Assembly (NCBI GenBank): GCA_947177825.1
Contig: CAMWWA010000091.1
Span: 1-5,356 of the forward strand
From: an uncultured Clostridia bacterium
GTDB taxonomy: Bacteria; Bacillota; Clostridia; Christensenellales; Borkfalkiaceae
Length of the DNA stretch: 5,356 nucleotides
Direction of reading: 5' to 3'
Shown here: positions 1 to 5,148 of the stretch, piece by piece
How the letters are laid out: each line of letters opens with the position of its first letter
Position numbering within the stretch: position 1 is the first letter of the stretch
The notes under the pieces: generated by a model
Databases searched by the model: none
What the model saw: only the letters and a program-made list of their open reading frames with translations
What the model was told of the DNA's origin: nothing
Made by a program: the position numbers and the translations under genes

Positions 1-374
1 CCCTCCGCAAGATAGATATGAATAATTTCGTCGGTATAACCCGGCGACGGATAGATATCAACAAGGTGGCTGACCTGCGCGCGGTAGCCCGTTTCCTCAC
101 TGCATTCGCGCATTGCGGCAACCGCGGAGTCTTCGCCCTCCTCCATTTTTCCTGCCGGAATTTCGTAAATTTCCTTTCCGTACAGATAGCGGTACTGCTT
201 TACAAGCGCGACTTTGTTTTCAACGATTAAAAGCACGGCGGCGCCTCCCGAGTGACGGACGCATTCGCGCACGGATTCCGTACCGTCGGGCAGACGGACC
301 TTGTCCACTTCCAGCTTCAATATTTTGCCGTCGTAAACGACGCGCGAGGATAATTTTTCTTCCTTAAAATTCAT
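1..374 (-). CDS. NUDIX hydrolase, ADP-ribose pyrophosphatase-like (partial, C-terminus off the left edge)
   Basis: The first 124 codons of a NUDIX hydrolase are present; the rest lies beyond the window. Such enzymes cleave nucleoside diphosphates linked to another moiety, and this subgroup typically splits ADP-ribose into AMP and ribose 5-phosphate in the cytoplasm. The NUDIX box is complete at residues 75-97: G75, E81, R89-E90, E93-E94 and G96 fit GX5EX7REUXEEXGU, with Cys91 where an aliphatic residue is usual. Residues 43-74 (GGAAVLLI, VKQYRYLYGKEIYEIPAG) are typical of the ADP-ribose pyrophosphatase branch, as is the SPGYTDE stretch at 110-116 after the box. The ATG overlaps the TGA of the upstream 263-residue gene by four bases (ATGA), and no good Shine-Dalgarno is visible, so translation is probably coupled. 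The family call is secure; the substrate is inferred. Confidence 0.93.
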   Translation of the reverse strand, partial: MNFKEEKLSSRVVYDGKILKLEVDKVRLPDGTESVRECVRHSGGAAVLLIVENKVALVKQYRYLYGKEIYEIPAGKMEEGEDSAVAAMRECSEETGYRAQVSHLVDIYPSPGYTDEIIHIYLAE

Positions 375-1162
375 AGAGAGCCGACCAAATCGCCGAGCGC
401 TTCGAACAGTGCGGAAAGCGTATCGCTTACAAATTCGGTAGACGTTACCAGATAGTTATATCCGCAGATGAGCGCCTTTATATTTTGCGCGTCCCCTGCC
501 CTTACCGCCGCGGTAAGACTTTCCAAAATGGTGCGCGCCGCTTCCTTTTCCTCGGCATTTAGCCCTGAGCTTTCCACGCTCTCCTTTTCGCTTTCTATAA
601 ACATACACACGGTGTTAACGGAAGCCGCGATTTTAGCGCTTTGCGCCTTAGGTGCATGCGGAGGATTTGCGGGCGGAAGCTGAGCCTGCGTTACGGGTGC
701 GGACAGCGCCTCGGGATGTTCGCCCTCGGCAAGCTCCGCGGCGTAAATATCGCAAATTATGACTTCCAGACTGCCTATAACCTCGTCGCAGAAGAGCTGG
801 TAGCTTGCGTAATAACTGCCGTCCTTGGGATAATAGGTCTGTAAAAACGCGTTGAAATTGATATCGTTGCGGTCAAATTCAACGAGAAGGCAGAATATGA
901 AAGCCAGCCTGTCGCCGATTGTGTCGGGAAGCACGAGCTTGCAGTTGCCGTAGCCCCCTTCCGCCTCGACAAAGCAGGTTTGCTTGGCTGCAACATAGTC
1001 GAAATTTGCGGCGACGGTATTGAAAAGTTCGTAGAGGTCGGCGCTGTTGACTATCGCTTTCAACAAATCCTTTATCTTGGTCGTAGCCATGATAAACTTG
1101 CAGTTTCTGACTTCGCGGCACTTATTTAAAAAACCTTTAAGCTGAGTTTTTGTCGTTTCCAC
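371..1162 (-). CDS. Uncharacterised two-domain protein upstream of the NUDIX gene
   Basis: I do not recognise this 263-residue protein. It has no signal peptide and no clear membrane segment, so it is probably cytoplasmic. An N-terminal region (about 25-145) mixes hydrophobic and aromatic segments, including AFIFCLLVEF and a tyrosine-rich stretch (TYYPKDGSYYASYQLF) near 109-124. A low-complexity Pro/Ala linker follows at about 150-175. A helical C-terminal region (about 178-263) includes an acidic part, SEKESVESSGLNAEEKEAAR, and ends hydrophobically. Eight cysteines are scattered without a metal-binding pattern. The chosen start is GTG at 1162 because GGTGG lies a few bases upstream; the internal ATG at codon 25 (position 1090) has no ribosome site. 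The gene is first in the operon and overlaps the NUDIX gene by four bases, which suggests linked expression but does not give a function. Confidence 0.8.
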   Translation of the reverse strand: METTKTQLKGFLNKCREVRNCKFIMATTKIKDLLKAIVNSADLYELFNTVAANFDYVAAKQTCFVEAEGGYGNCKLVLPDTIGDRLAFIFCLLVEFDRNDINFNAFLQTYYPKDGSYYASYQLFCDEVIGSLEVIICDIYAAELAEGEHPEALSAPVTQAQLPPANPPHAPKAQSAKIAASVNTVCMFIESEKESVESSGLNAEEKEAARTILESLTAAVRAGDAQNIKALICGYNYLVTSTEFVSDTLSALFEALGDLVGSL

Positions 1163-1189
1163 TTATCCACCACTAATAGAGTTTTATTC

Positions 1190-1198
1190 ATTATATCA
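1190..1198 (-). promoter_or_regulatory. Extended -10 promoter for the 263-residue gene and NUDIX operon
   Basis: Read on the minus strand, this is TGATATAAT: a perfect TATAAT (1190-1195) preceded by the TG of an extended -10. The best -35 at 17-base spacing is a poor TTTTAT (1213-1218), consistent with an extended -10 promoter that needs little -35 contact. The predicted transcript start is near 1183, giving a leader of about 20 bases before the GTG at 1162. Confidence 0.65.
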
Positions 1199-1237
1199 CA
1201 AATAAACACAAAATAAAATATTTTTCGCCCAAATATC

Positions 1238-1266
1238 TTGATTTTACAGCAAATATTAGTTATAAT
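1238..1266 (+). promoter_or_regulatory. Sigma-A type promoter for the DUF4364-TSCPD operon
   Basis: The -35 is TTGATT (1238-1243) and the -10 is a perfect TATAAT (1261-1266), with an ideal 17-base spacer. Transcription should start near 1273, leaving a leader of about 37 bases before the ATG at 1310. The -10 is overlapped by the second of two ATTAGT repeats spaced ten bases apart, a possible operator. Confidence 0.8.
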
Positions 1267-1309
1267 TAGTAAGCATTTTTATAAATTTATCTTTTAACGA
1301 CGGCGCAAC

Positions 1310-1834
1310 ATGATAAAATCTTCGGAAACACCTACTAACAAGTTAATAATTTTATTCGTTTTCGATAAGATGGAAAGCGCTTTGTCCGAGAGGACTATAG
1401 TCGATATGTGCTCCACCTCCAACGACTGGATGGGTTATATGGACTGCGTTAACGTCATTCACAAGCTTATCGACGACAACTTTATTTACGTCGTCAGCGA
1501 GGACGAGGACACGCTTTACTCCATTACCCCAGACGGAAGGGAAACGCTTGCGAACTTTTATATCAACATTCCCAAGAGCGTCAGGGAGGAAATTTCGCGC
1601 TTCGTAAAAAAGAACAGCGCAAAATACAAGAACAGGCAGGAGTGCCGCGCGGACTACTATCAGAACAAGGACGGCACCTACACCGTTTTTCTTAAAATTC
1701 TTGCGCCAGTTCAGCCTATGCTGGAGCTTAAATTCGTAGTGCCCGACAGAAAGACGGCGAACAAAATTTATAAGAAATGGGAAGAAAAAGCCGCCGACGT
1801 TTATTCGGTTATTTACGAAAATCTGTGCGACTGA
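1310..1834 (+). CDS. DUF4364 family winged-helix protein
   Basis: This 174-residue protein matches the DUF4364 family of Clostridia and relatives, presumed DNA-binding regulators with no established target. Residues 1-85 read as a winged helix-turn-helix: an N-terminal helix (KLIILFVFDKM), a recognition-like segment near 38-56, and a wing at about 59-80 (FIYVVSEDEDTLYSITPDGRETL spans strand, turn and strand, with the typical ITPDGRETL end). The C-terminal half has an antiparallel strand region (about 112-145, GTYTVFLKIL) and a closing helix with a conserved-looking W157 and YSVIYENL. The start is fixed at 1310 because an in-frame stop lies at 1295-1297 with no other start codon between. The ribosome site is weak; the only candidate is a GACGG-like stretch. 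It is co-directional with the TSCPD gene 12 bases downstream and may regulate its own promoter, which is inferred only. Confidence 0.88.
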   Translation: MIKSSETPTNKLIILFVFDKMESALSERTIVDMCSTSNDWMGYMDCVNVIHKLIDDNFIYVVSEDEDTLYSITPDGRETLANFYINIPKSVREEISRFVKKNSAKYKNRQECRADYYQNKDGTYTVFLKILAPVQPMLELKFVVPDRKTANKIYKKWEEKAADVYSVIYENLCD

Positions 1835-1846
1835 CGGAGATTGAAT

Positions 1847-2095
1847 ATGTTTAGTTATAAGACGAGCGGAACCTGCTCCCAGATAATAGAATTCGAGGTT
1901 GACGAAGAGGGCAAGATGCACTCCCTCCGTTTTATCGGCGGTTGCCGCGGAAATTTGCAGGGCGTTGCTAAGCTTTGCGAGGGCAGAGATATTGACGAGA
2001 TTGCCGAGATTTTAAAGGGAACGATTTGCAGGAACGGCACCTCCTGCCCCGACCAATTGTCTAAGGCGATTGAAGCCTATAAACAGAGTAAGTAA
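1847..2095 (+). CDS. TSCPD domain protein, TIGR03905 type
   Basis: This small protein of 82 residues is named for the TSCPD motif, seen here at residues 65-69 in NGTSCPDQL. The TSCPD domain also occurs at the C-terminus of some class II ribonucleotide reductases, but the free-standing form has no established role. The whole protein is essentially one domain, with five cysteines (C10, C33, C44, C61, C67), some in conserved-looking contexts (SGTCSQ, GGCRGN, SCPD) that could bind a metal or do redox work. The ATG at 1847 is preferred over the in-frame TTG at 1841 because GGAG at 1836-1839 sits seven bases before the ATG but only one base before the TTG. It lies 12 bases after the DUF4364 stop and is the last gene before a strong terminator. 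Confidence 0.9.
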   Translation: MFSYKTSGTCSQIIEFEVDEEGKMHSLRFIGGCRGNLQGVAKLCEGRDIDEIAEILKGTICRNGTSCPDQLSKAIEAYKQSK

Positions 2096-2104
2096 AAAGT
2101 TTTA

Positions 2105-2145
2105 AAGCCCCGCGCACCGAAGTGCGCGGGGCTTATTTTATTTTG
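2105..2145. terminator. Bidirectional intrinsic terminator between convergent operons
   Basis: A perfect 13-base-pair GC-rich stem (2105-2117 with 2122-2134) encloses a four-base loop (2118-2121). On the plus strand it is followed by TATTTTATTTT and ends the DUF4364-TSCPD operon. On the minus strand the loop becomes C(UUCG)G, an exceptionally stable tetraloop, followed by TTTAAAACTTTTT, so it should also end the nfn operon. The stop codon of the 138-residue gene (2138-2140) lies within the plus-strand T tail. Confidence 0.93.
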
Positions 2146-2554
2146 CATTTACAAGACAGTTATAGAAAGAACTTGTCGTTTTGCCGGCTAAGTCGTAATA
2201 AAAGCACCTGCCGTCGTAACCGCTCTCCGCCGTGTGCCTTATTATATTGAAGCCGTACCCTTCGGGTTGCGCGTTTACAAGCAGCCTGTCGAAGGGCATA
2301 CCGTTTGCGGAAAGCGTGCGCCCGAATACGAATTCCGCCCATACGCCGCTCTTCATTTCCTTTACGGTGTAGTCGTTAAGACTTACGCCGAACGCGGGCA
2401 TTTCGTGCGCGCCGTCCAACATATTGTTCCATTCGGCGCAGATTTCGTTAAATATGTCCGTTCCTACGGGATAGGTTTCCGTCGTTCCGTCGGTTATTAC
2501 GTTTACGCTCTGCGCAAAATCCGTGAGTTTTTCAAGCTCGATTTCCGTTACCAT
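2138..2554 (-). CDS. Uncharacterised 138-residue protein downstream of nfnB
   Basis: I do not recognise this protein. It appears soluble and acidic, with no signal peptide, no membrane segment and no metal-binding cysteine motif (only C39, C117 and C133). Residues 3-50 look helical; the rest is likely mixed strand, with aromatic-rich segments (VWAEFVFGRT near 71-80, GRCFYYDLAG near 115-124). The start at 2554 is the first ATG after the nfnB stop. A longer in-frame reading from 2629 is possible, but its first 25 residues (Arg-rich) merely shadow the nfnB C-terminus. No Shine-Dalgarno is visible in the 13-base gap (GCACTATAATAAT before the ATG), so translation may depend on ribosomes finishing nfnB. 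Its place in the nfn operon hints at a redox or metabolic link, but that is only positional inference. Confidence 0.7.
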   Translation of the reverse strand: MVTEIELEKLTDFAQSVNVITDGTTETYPVGTDIFNEICAEWNNMLDGAHEMPAFGVSLNDYTVKEMKSGVWAEFVFGRTLSANGMPFDRLLVNAQPEGYGFNIIRHTAESGYDGRCFYYDLAGKTTSSFYNCLVNAK

Positions 2555-2567
2555 ATTATTATAGTGC

Positions 2568-3980
2568 TTACTTTTTGGAAAGATATTCGTCGATAGCCTT
2601 AGCCGCGGTCTTGCCCGCGCCCATTGCAAGAATGACGGTAGCCGCGCCCGTAACCGCGTCGCCGCCTGCGTATACGCCCTCCTTGGAGGTCTTGCCCGTC
2701 TGCTCTTCGACGATTATGCCGCCGTGACGGTTGACTTCCAGTCCCTCGGTCGTGCTCTTGATGAGCGGATTGGGGCTGGTGCCTATGGACATAATTACAC
2801 AGTCTACGTCGATTACGTACTCGCTGCCGGGCACTTCTACGGGGCGCCTTCTGCCCTTTTCGTCGGGTTCGCCCAGCTCGCACTTGATGACCTTCATTCC
2901 GATAACGCTGCCGTTTTTGGGGTCGCGCCTGTCGTCGGGATTGTTATAGCCCAGAAGCTCGACGGGGTTGCGTAAAATTTCGAACTTGACGCCCTCTTCC
3001 TGCGCGTGCTCGACCTCTTCCGCCCTGGCGGGGAGCTCCTCCATAGAACGGCGGTAAACGATGTAAACGTTGTCCGCGCCCAGTCTTAAAGCCGTGCGCG
3101 CCGCGTCCATTGCGACGTTGCCGCCGCCCACGACAGCCACGTTTTTGCCGCGTAAAATCGGCGTTCTGCTGTCCTCCTTATAAGCTTTCATTAAGTTGCT
3201 GCGCGTTAAAAATTCGTTTGCCGAATACACGCCCTTTAAGCTTTCGCCGGGGATACCCATAAATCTGGGCAAGCCCGCGCCGCTGCCTACGAAAACAGCC
3301 TCGTAGCCGTCCTCGAAAAGCTCGTCAATGGTTATGGTCTTGCCGACGACGACGTTTGTTTCGACGTCAACGCCGTATTTTTTAAGCGTTTCCACTTCCT
3401 TCTGCACGATTGATTTGGGCAGACGGAATTCGGGGATACCGTAGACGAGCACGCCGCCCGCGAGGTGAAGCGCTTCGAAAACGGTTACCTTATAGCCCTT
3501 TTTGGCAAGGTCGCCAGCGCAGGTCAAGCCCGAAGGTCCCGAACCGACGACCGCAACCCTGTGACCGTTACTTTCGGGCACGACCGGCTCGCCCTTGAAA
3601 TTTGCATTGTGCCAGTCCGCAACGAACCTTTCGAGTCTGCCGATTCCGACGGGCTCGAACTTGATACCCAAAGTGCACTTGCTTTCGCACTGGCTTTCCT
3701 GGGGGCACACTCTGCCGCAAACCGCAGGCAGCGACGAGCTTTGCGAAATTACCGCGTAAGCGCCCTCATAGTCGCCTTCCTTAATTTTGGTTATAAAAGA
3801 GGGAATTTCGATATTGACGGGACAGCCCGAAACGCAGGGCTTGTTTTTGCAGTTTAAGCACCTGTTTGCCTCCGCAACGGCGATTTCGGGAGTGTAGCCG
3901 AGCGCGACCTCCCCGAAGTTGCGGGCGCGCACCTTCGCGTCCTGTACGGGCATTTGGTTCTTCTTAGGTTGAATAGCCAT
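2568..3980 (-). CDS. nfnB: NfnB, large subunit of electron-bifurcating NADH-dependent reduced ferredoxin:NADP+ oxidoreductase
   Basis: This is a 470-residue flavoprotein of the GltD/SudA family, usual length about 460-470. With NfnA it should couple exergonic and endergonic electron transfer among ferredoxin, NADH and NADPH in the cytoplasm. The N-terminal iron-sulfur domain has cysteines C41, C44, C49, C53 and C88, C92, C98, C102, enough for two [4Fe-4S] clusters; in characterised Nfn one cluster also uses a glutamate, and E96 or E99 are candidates. A FAD-binding GSGPSG lies at 146-151. An NADP(H)-binding fold starts at GGGNVAMD (285-292), with R310-R311 placed for the 2'-phosphate. The C-terminal FAD motif is GVYAGGDAV (435-443). 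The start follows the nfnA stop with no gap, and its AAGGAGGT ribosome site lies in the last codons of nfnA. Databases often call this glutamate synthase small subunit, but no large GOGAT subunit is present here. Confidence 0.93.
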   Translation of the reverse strand: MAIQPKKNQMPVQDAKVRARNFGEVALGYTPEIAVAEANRCLNCKNKPCVSGCPVNIEIPSFITKIKEGDYEGAYAVISQSSSLPAVCGRVCPQESQCESKCTLGIKFEPVGIGRLERFVADWHNANFKGEPVVPESNGHRVAVVGSGPSGLTCAGDLAKKGYKVTVFEALHLAGGVLVYGIPEFRLPKSIVQKEVETLKKYGVDVETNVVVGKTITIDELFEDGYEAVFVGSGAGLPRFMGIPGESLKGVYSANEFLTRSNLMKAYKEDSRTPILRGKNVAVVGGGNVAMDAARTALRLGADNVYIVYRRSMEELPARAEEVEHAQEEGVKFEILRNPVELLGYNNPDDRRDPKNGSVIGMKVIKCELGEPDEKGRRRPVEVPGSEYVIDVDCVIMSIGTSPNPLIKSTTEGLEVNRHGGIIVEEQTGKTSKEGVYAGGDAVTGAATVILAMGAGKTAAKAIDEYLSKK

Positions 3981-4823
3981 TTACTTGACCTCCTTTTTGA
4001 AGAGATTGCAGCACGCCTCTCTTTCGCGCTGTTCGAAATCCGCGTATGCGGAAGCGCGCGACATAGCCTCGTCAAAGTCCACTTCGAAGCCGTTGAAGTC
4101 GGGACCGTCCACGCAGGCAAACTTTGTCTGTCCGCCCACGGTTAAGCGGCAGCCGCCGCACATTCCCGTGCCGTCTATCATTATGGGATTCATTGAAACC
4201 GTCGTGGGGATATTGTAGGGCTTTGTCGTTGCGACGACGAATTTCATCATGATAAGCGGACCTATCGTAATAACCTCGTCAAACTGCTCGCCTGCCTCTA
4301 TTTCTTCCTTTAAAGGCACGGTAACTACGCCCTGTCTGCCGTAGCTTCCGTCGTCGGTCATTATGGTCAGCTTATCCGAGCAAGCTTTGAATTCGTCCTC
4401 TAAAATGAGCAAATCCTTGTTGCGGAAGCCGATTATGGAATGAACCTCGCAACCAAGCTCTTTAAAACGCTGGGCGACGGGCAACGCAATTGCGCAGCCC
4501 ACGCCGCCGCCGACTATGCACACCTTTTTAATGCCGTCGGTCTTGGTGGCACAGCCCAAAGGACCTACGAAGTCGCTTATATATTCGCCCTCGTTCTTGG
4601 CGTTGAGGCGCATCGTGGTGCCGCCCACTATCTGAAAAATTATTTTAACCGTTCCCTGTTCCCTGTCGTAGCCCGCTACGGTCAAAGGTATTCTTTCGCC
4701 GTCCTCGTCCACTCTTAAAATGATGAACTGCCCCGCCTGCGCCTTTCTGGCGACCATGGGCGCGTAGATGTCCATCATCGTTACGGTAGGATTTAAAACG
4801 CGTTTTTTAACGATTTTATACAT
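3981..4823 (-). CDS. nfnA: NfnA, small subunit of electron-bifurcating ferredoxin:NADP+ oxidoreductase
   Basis: This 280-residue protein is of the ferredoxin-NADP reductase type, often labelled sulfide/dihydroorotate dehydrogenase-like FAD/NAD-binding protein. In Nfn it binds FAD and a [2Fe-2S] cluster and is the NAD(H) side of the complex. A FAD-binding beta-barrel covers about 1-95, with the RIPLTV motif at 44-49. The NAD-binding fold begins at GGGVGCA (105-111). The cluster ligands appear as D217-x4-C222-x2-C225-x11-C237, matching the unusual three-cysteine plus one-aspartate ligation of characterised Nfn small subunits. The start at 4823 has AAGGAG nine bases upstream and a near-consensus promoter. 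PyrK and SudB are related alternatives, but the tandem arrangement with a GltD-like partner and no pyrD in view favours NfnA. Confidence 0.92.
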   Translation of the reverse strand: MYKIVKKRVLNPTVTMMDIYAPMVARKAQAGQFIILRVDEDGERIPLTVAGYDREQGTVKIIFQIVGGTTMRLNAKNEGEYISDFVGPLGCATKTDGIKKVCIVGGGVGCAIALPVAQRFKELGCEVHSIIGFRNKDLLILEDEFKACSDKLTIMTDDGSYGRQGVVTVPLKEEIEAGEQFDEVITIGPLIMMKFVVATTKPYNIPTTVSMNPIMIDGTGMCGGCRLTVGGQTKFACVDGPDFNGFEVDFDEAMSRASAYADFEQREREACCNLFKKEVK

Positions 4824-4844
4824 GTTTATACACTCCTTATGTAT

Positions 4845-4873
4845 ATTATATCATTTATCGTTGAATTTGTAAA
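4845..4873 (-). promoter_or_regulatory. Strong sigma-A type promoter for the nfnAB operon
   Basis: On the minus strand the -35 is TTTACA (4868-4873), one base from consensus, and the -10 is TATAAT (4845-4850) with an extended TG (TGATATAAT). The spacer is exactly 17 bases. The transcript start should be near 4838, leaving only about 15 bases of leader. That leader holds the AAGGAG ribosome site and little else, so no riboswitch or attenuator fits between promoter and start codon. Confidence 0.85.
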
Positions 4874-4889
4874 AGAATTTCATATGACA

Positions 4890-4915
4890 AAAGCGGGCAA
4901 ATTATTGCCCGCTTT
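4890..4915 (-). terminator. Intrinsic terminator after rpmF
   Basis: A perfect 11-base-pair stem (4890-4900 with 4905-4915, core GCGGGC/GCCCGC) encloses a four-base loop. It lies about 20 bases beyond the rpmF stop and, on the minus strand, runs into TTTTG, a short but usable U tract. It separates the YceD-rpmF unit from the nfn promoter immediately downstream. Confidence 0.83.
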
Positions 4916-4935
4916 ACCTTAATTTTCTTATTTTA

Positions 4936-5124
4936 TTACTTCTTGGCGTCGGACTGAGCAACGACTTCTACCTTATCGTAGTAGCCGCAGTTTTTGCAGA
5001 CCCTGTGCGCCTGCATAAGCTCGTGACAATGAGGGCACTCTACAAGCGTAGGAGCCGTAGCCTTATAGTTCGCAAATCTCTTATTCGTCCTGCTCTTTGA
5101 CTGTTTTCCCTTGGGTACTGCCAT
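4936..5124 (-). CDS. rpmF: Large-subunit ribosomal protein bL32
   Basis: This 62-residue protein is ribosomal protein L32 of the 50S subunit. The N-terminal signature MAVPKGKQSKSRTNKR is diagnostic for the family. A zinc ribbon is intact, with C30-x2-C33 and C43-x2-C46 (ECPHCHE and VCKNCGYY), so this is the zinc-binding form and not the cysteine-less paralogue some bacteria use under zinc starvation. Length is normal. The ATG at 5124 has a good GAGAGGTGA ribosome site. It follows the YceD/DUF177 gene by 24 bases, the classic neighbour order in bacteria, and is followed by a terminator, so plsX or fab genes common next in other bacteria do not follow here. Confidence 0.98.
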   Translation of the reverse strand: MAVPKGKQSKSRTNKRFANYKATAPTLVECPHCHELMQAHRVCKNCGYYDKVEVVAQSDAKK

Positions 5125-5148
5125 TATCTTTCACCTCTCAATATTTTC

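Larger units (their letters stand above)
1163..1309. promoter_or_regulatory. AT-rich divergent intergenic region
   Basis: This 147-base region separates the divergent 263-residue gene and DUF4364 gene. It is much richer in A and T than the flanking coding DNA. It contains one promoter per direction and a short repeated hexamer, ATTAGT: two direct copies at 1255-1260 and 1265-1270, and an inverted copy at 1172-1177. I see no small ORF, riboswitch-like fold or terminator in it. Confidence 0.7.

Noticed and set aside
1841..1843. TTG start for the TSCPD gene
   Set aside because: The GGAG ribosome site ends two bases before it, which is too close, while its spacing to the ATG at 1847 is ideal.
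1352..1921. 189-codon open frame on the minus strand opposite the DUF4364 gene
   Set aside because: It lies wholly antisense to two well-supported genes, has no ribosome site or promoter I can see, and its translation resembles no family. It is best explained as a shadow of the real frame.
2558..2563. TATAAT on the minus strand just before the 138-residue gene, as its own promoter
   Set aside because: It would start transcripts at about position 2551, already inside the start codon at 2552-2554, and no -35 lies at proper spacing (ATATCT at 2581-2586).
2555..2629. Longer N-terminus for the 138-residue protein, starting at 2629
   Set aside because: These 25 codons overlap the nfnB C-terminus in another frame, and the Arg-rich translation is typical of out-of-frame GC-rich coding sequence. 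The ATG at 2554 just after the nfnB stop is more natural.
2568..3980. Glutamate synthase small subunit (gltD) as the function of the large flavoprotein
   Set aside because: The FNR-like NfnA gene abuts it and no large glutamate synthase subunit is in the window, so Nfn is the better reading. The family resemblance to GltD itself is real.
4824..4844. A riboswitch or attenuator in the nfn leader
   Set aside because: The predicted leader is only about 15 bases and is filled by the ribosome site, and the hairpin at 4890-4915 lies upstream of the promoter, so it belongs to rpmF.
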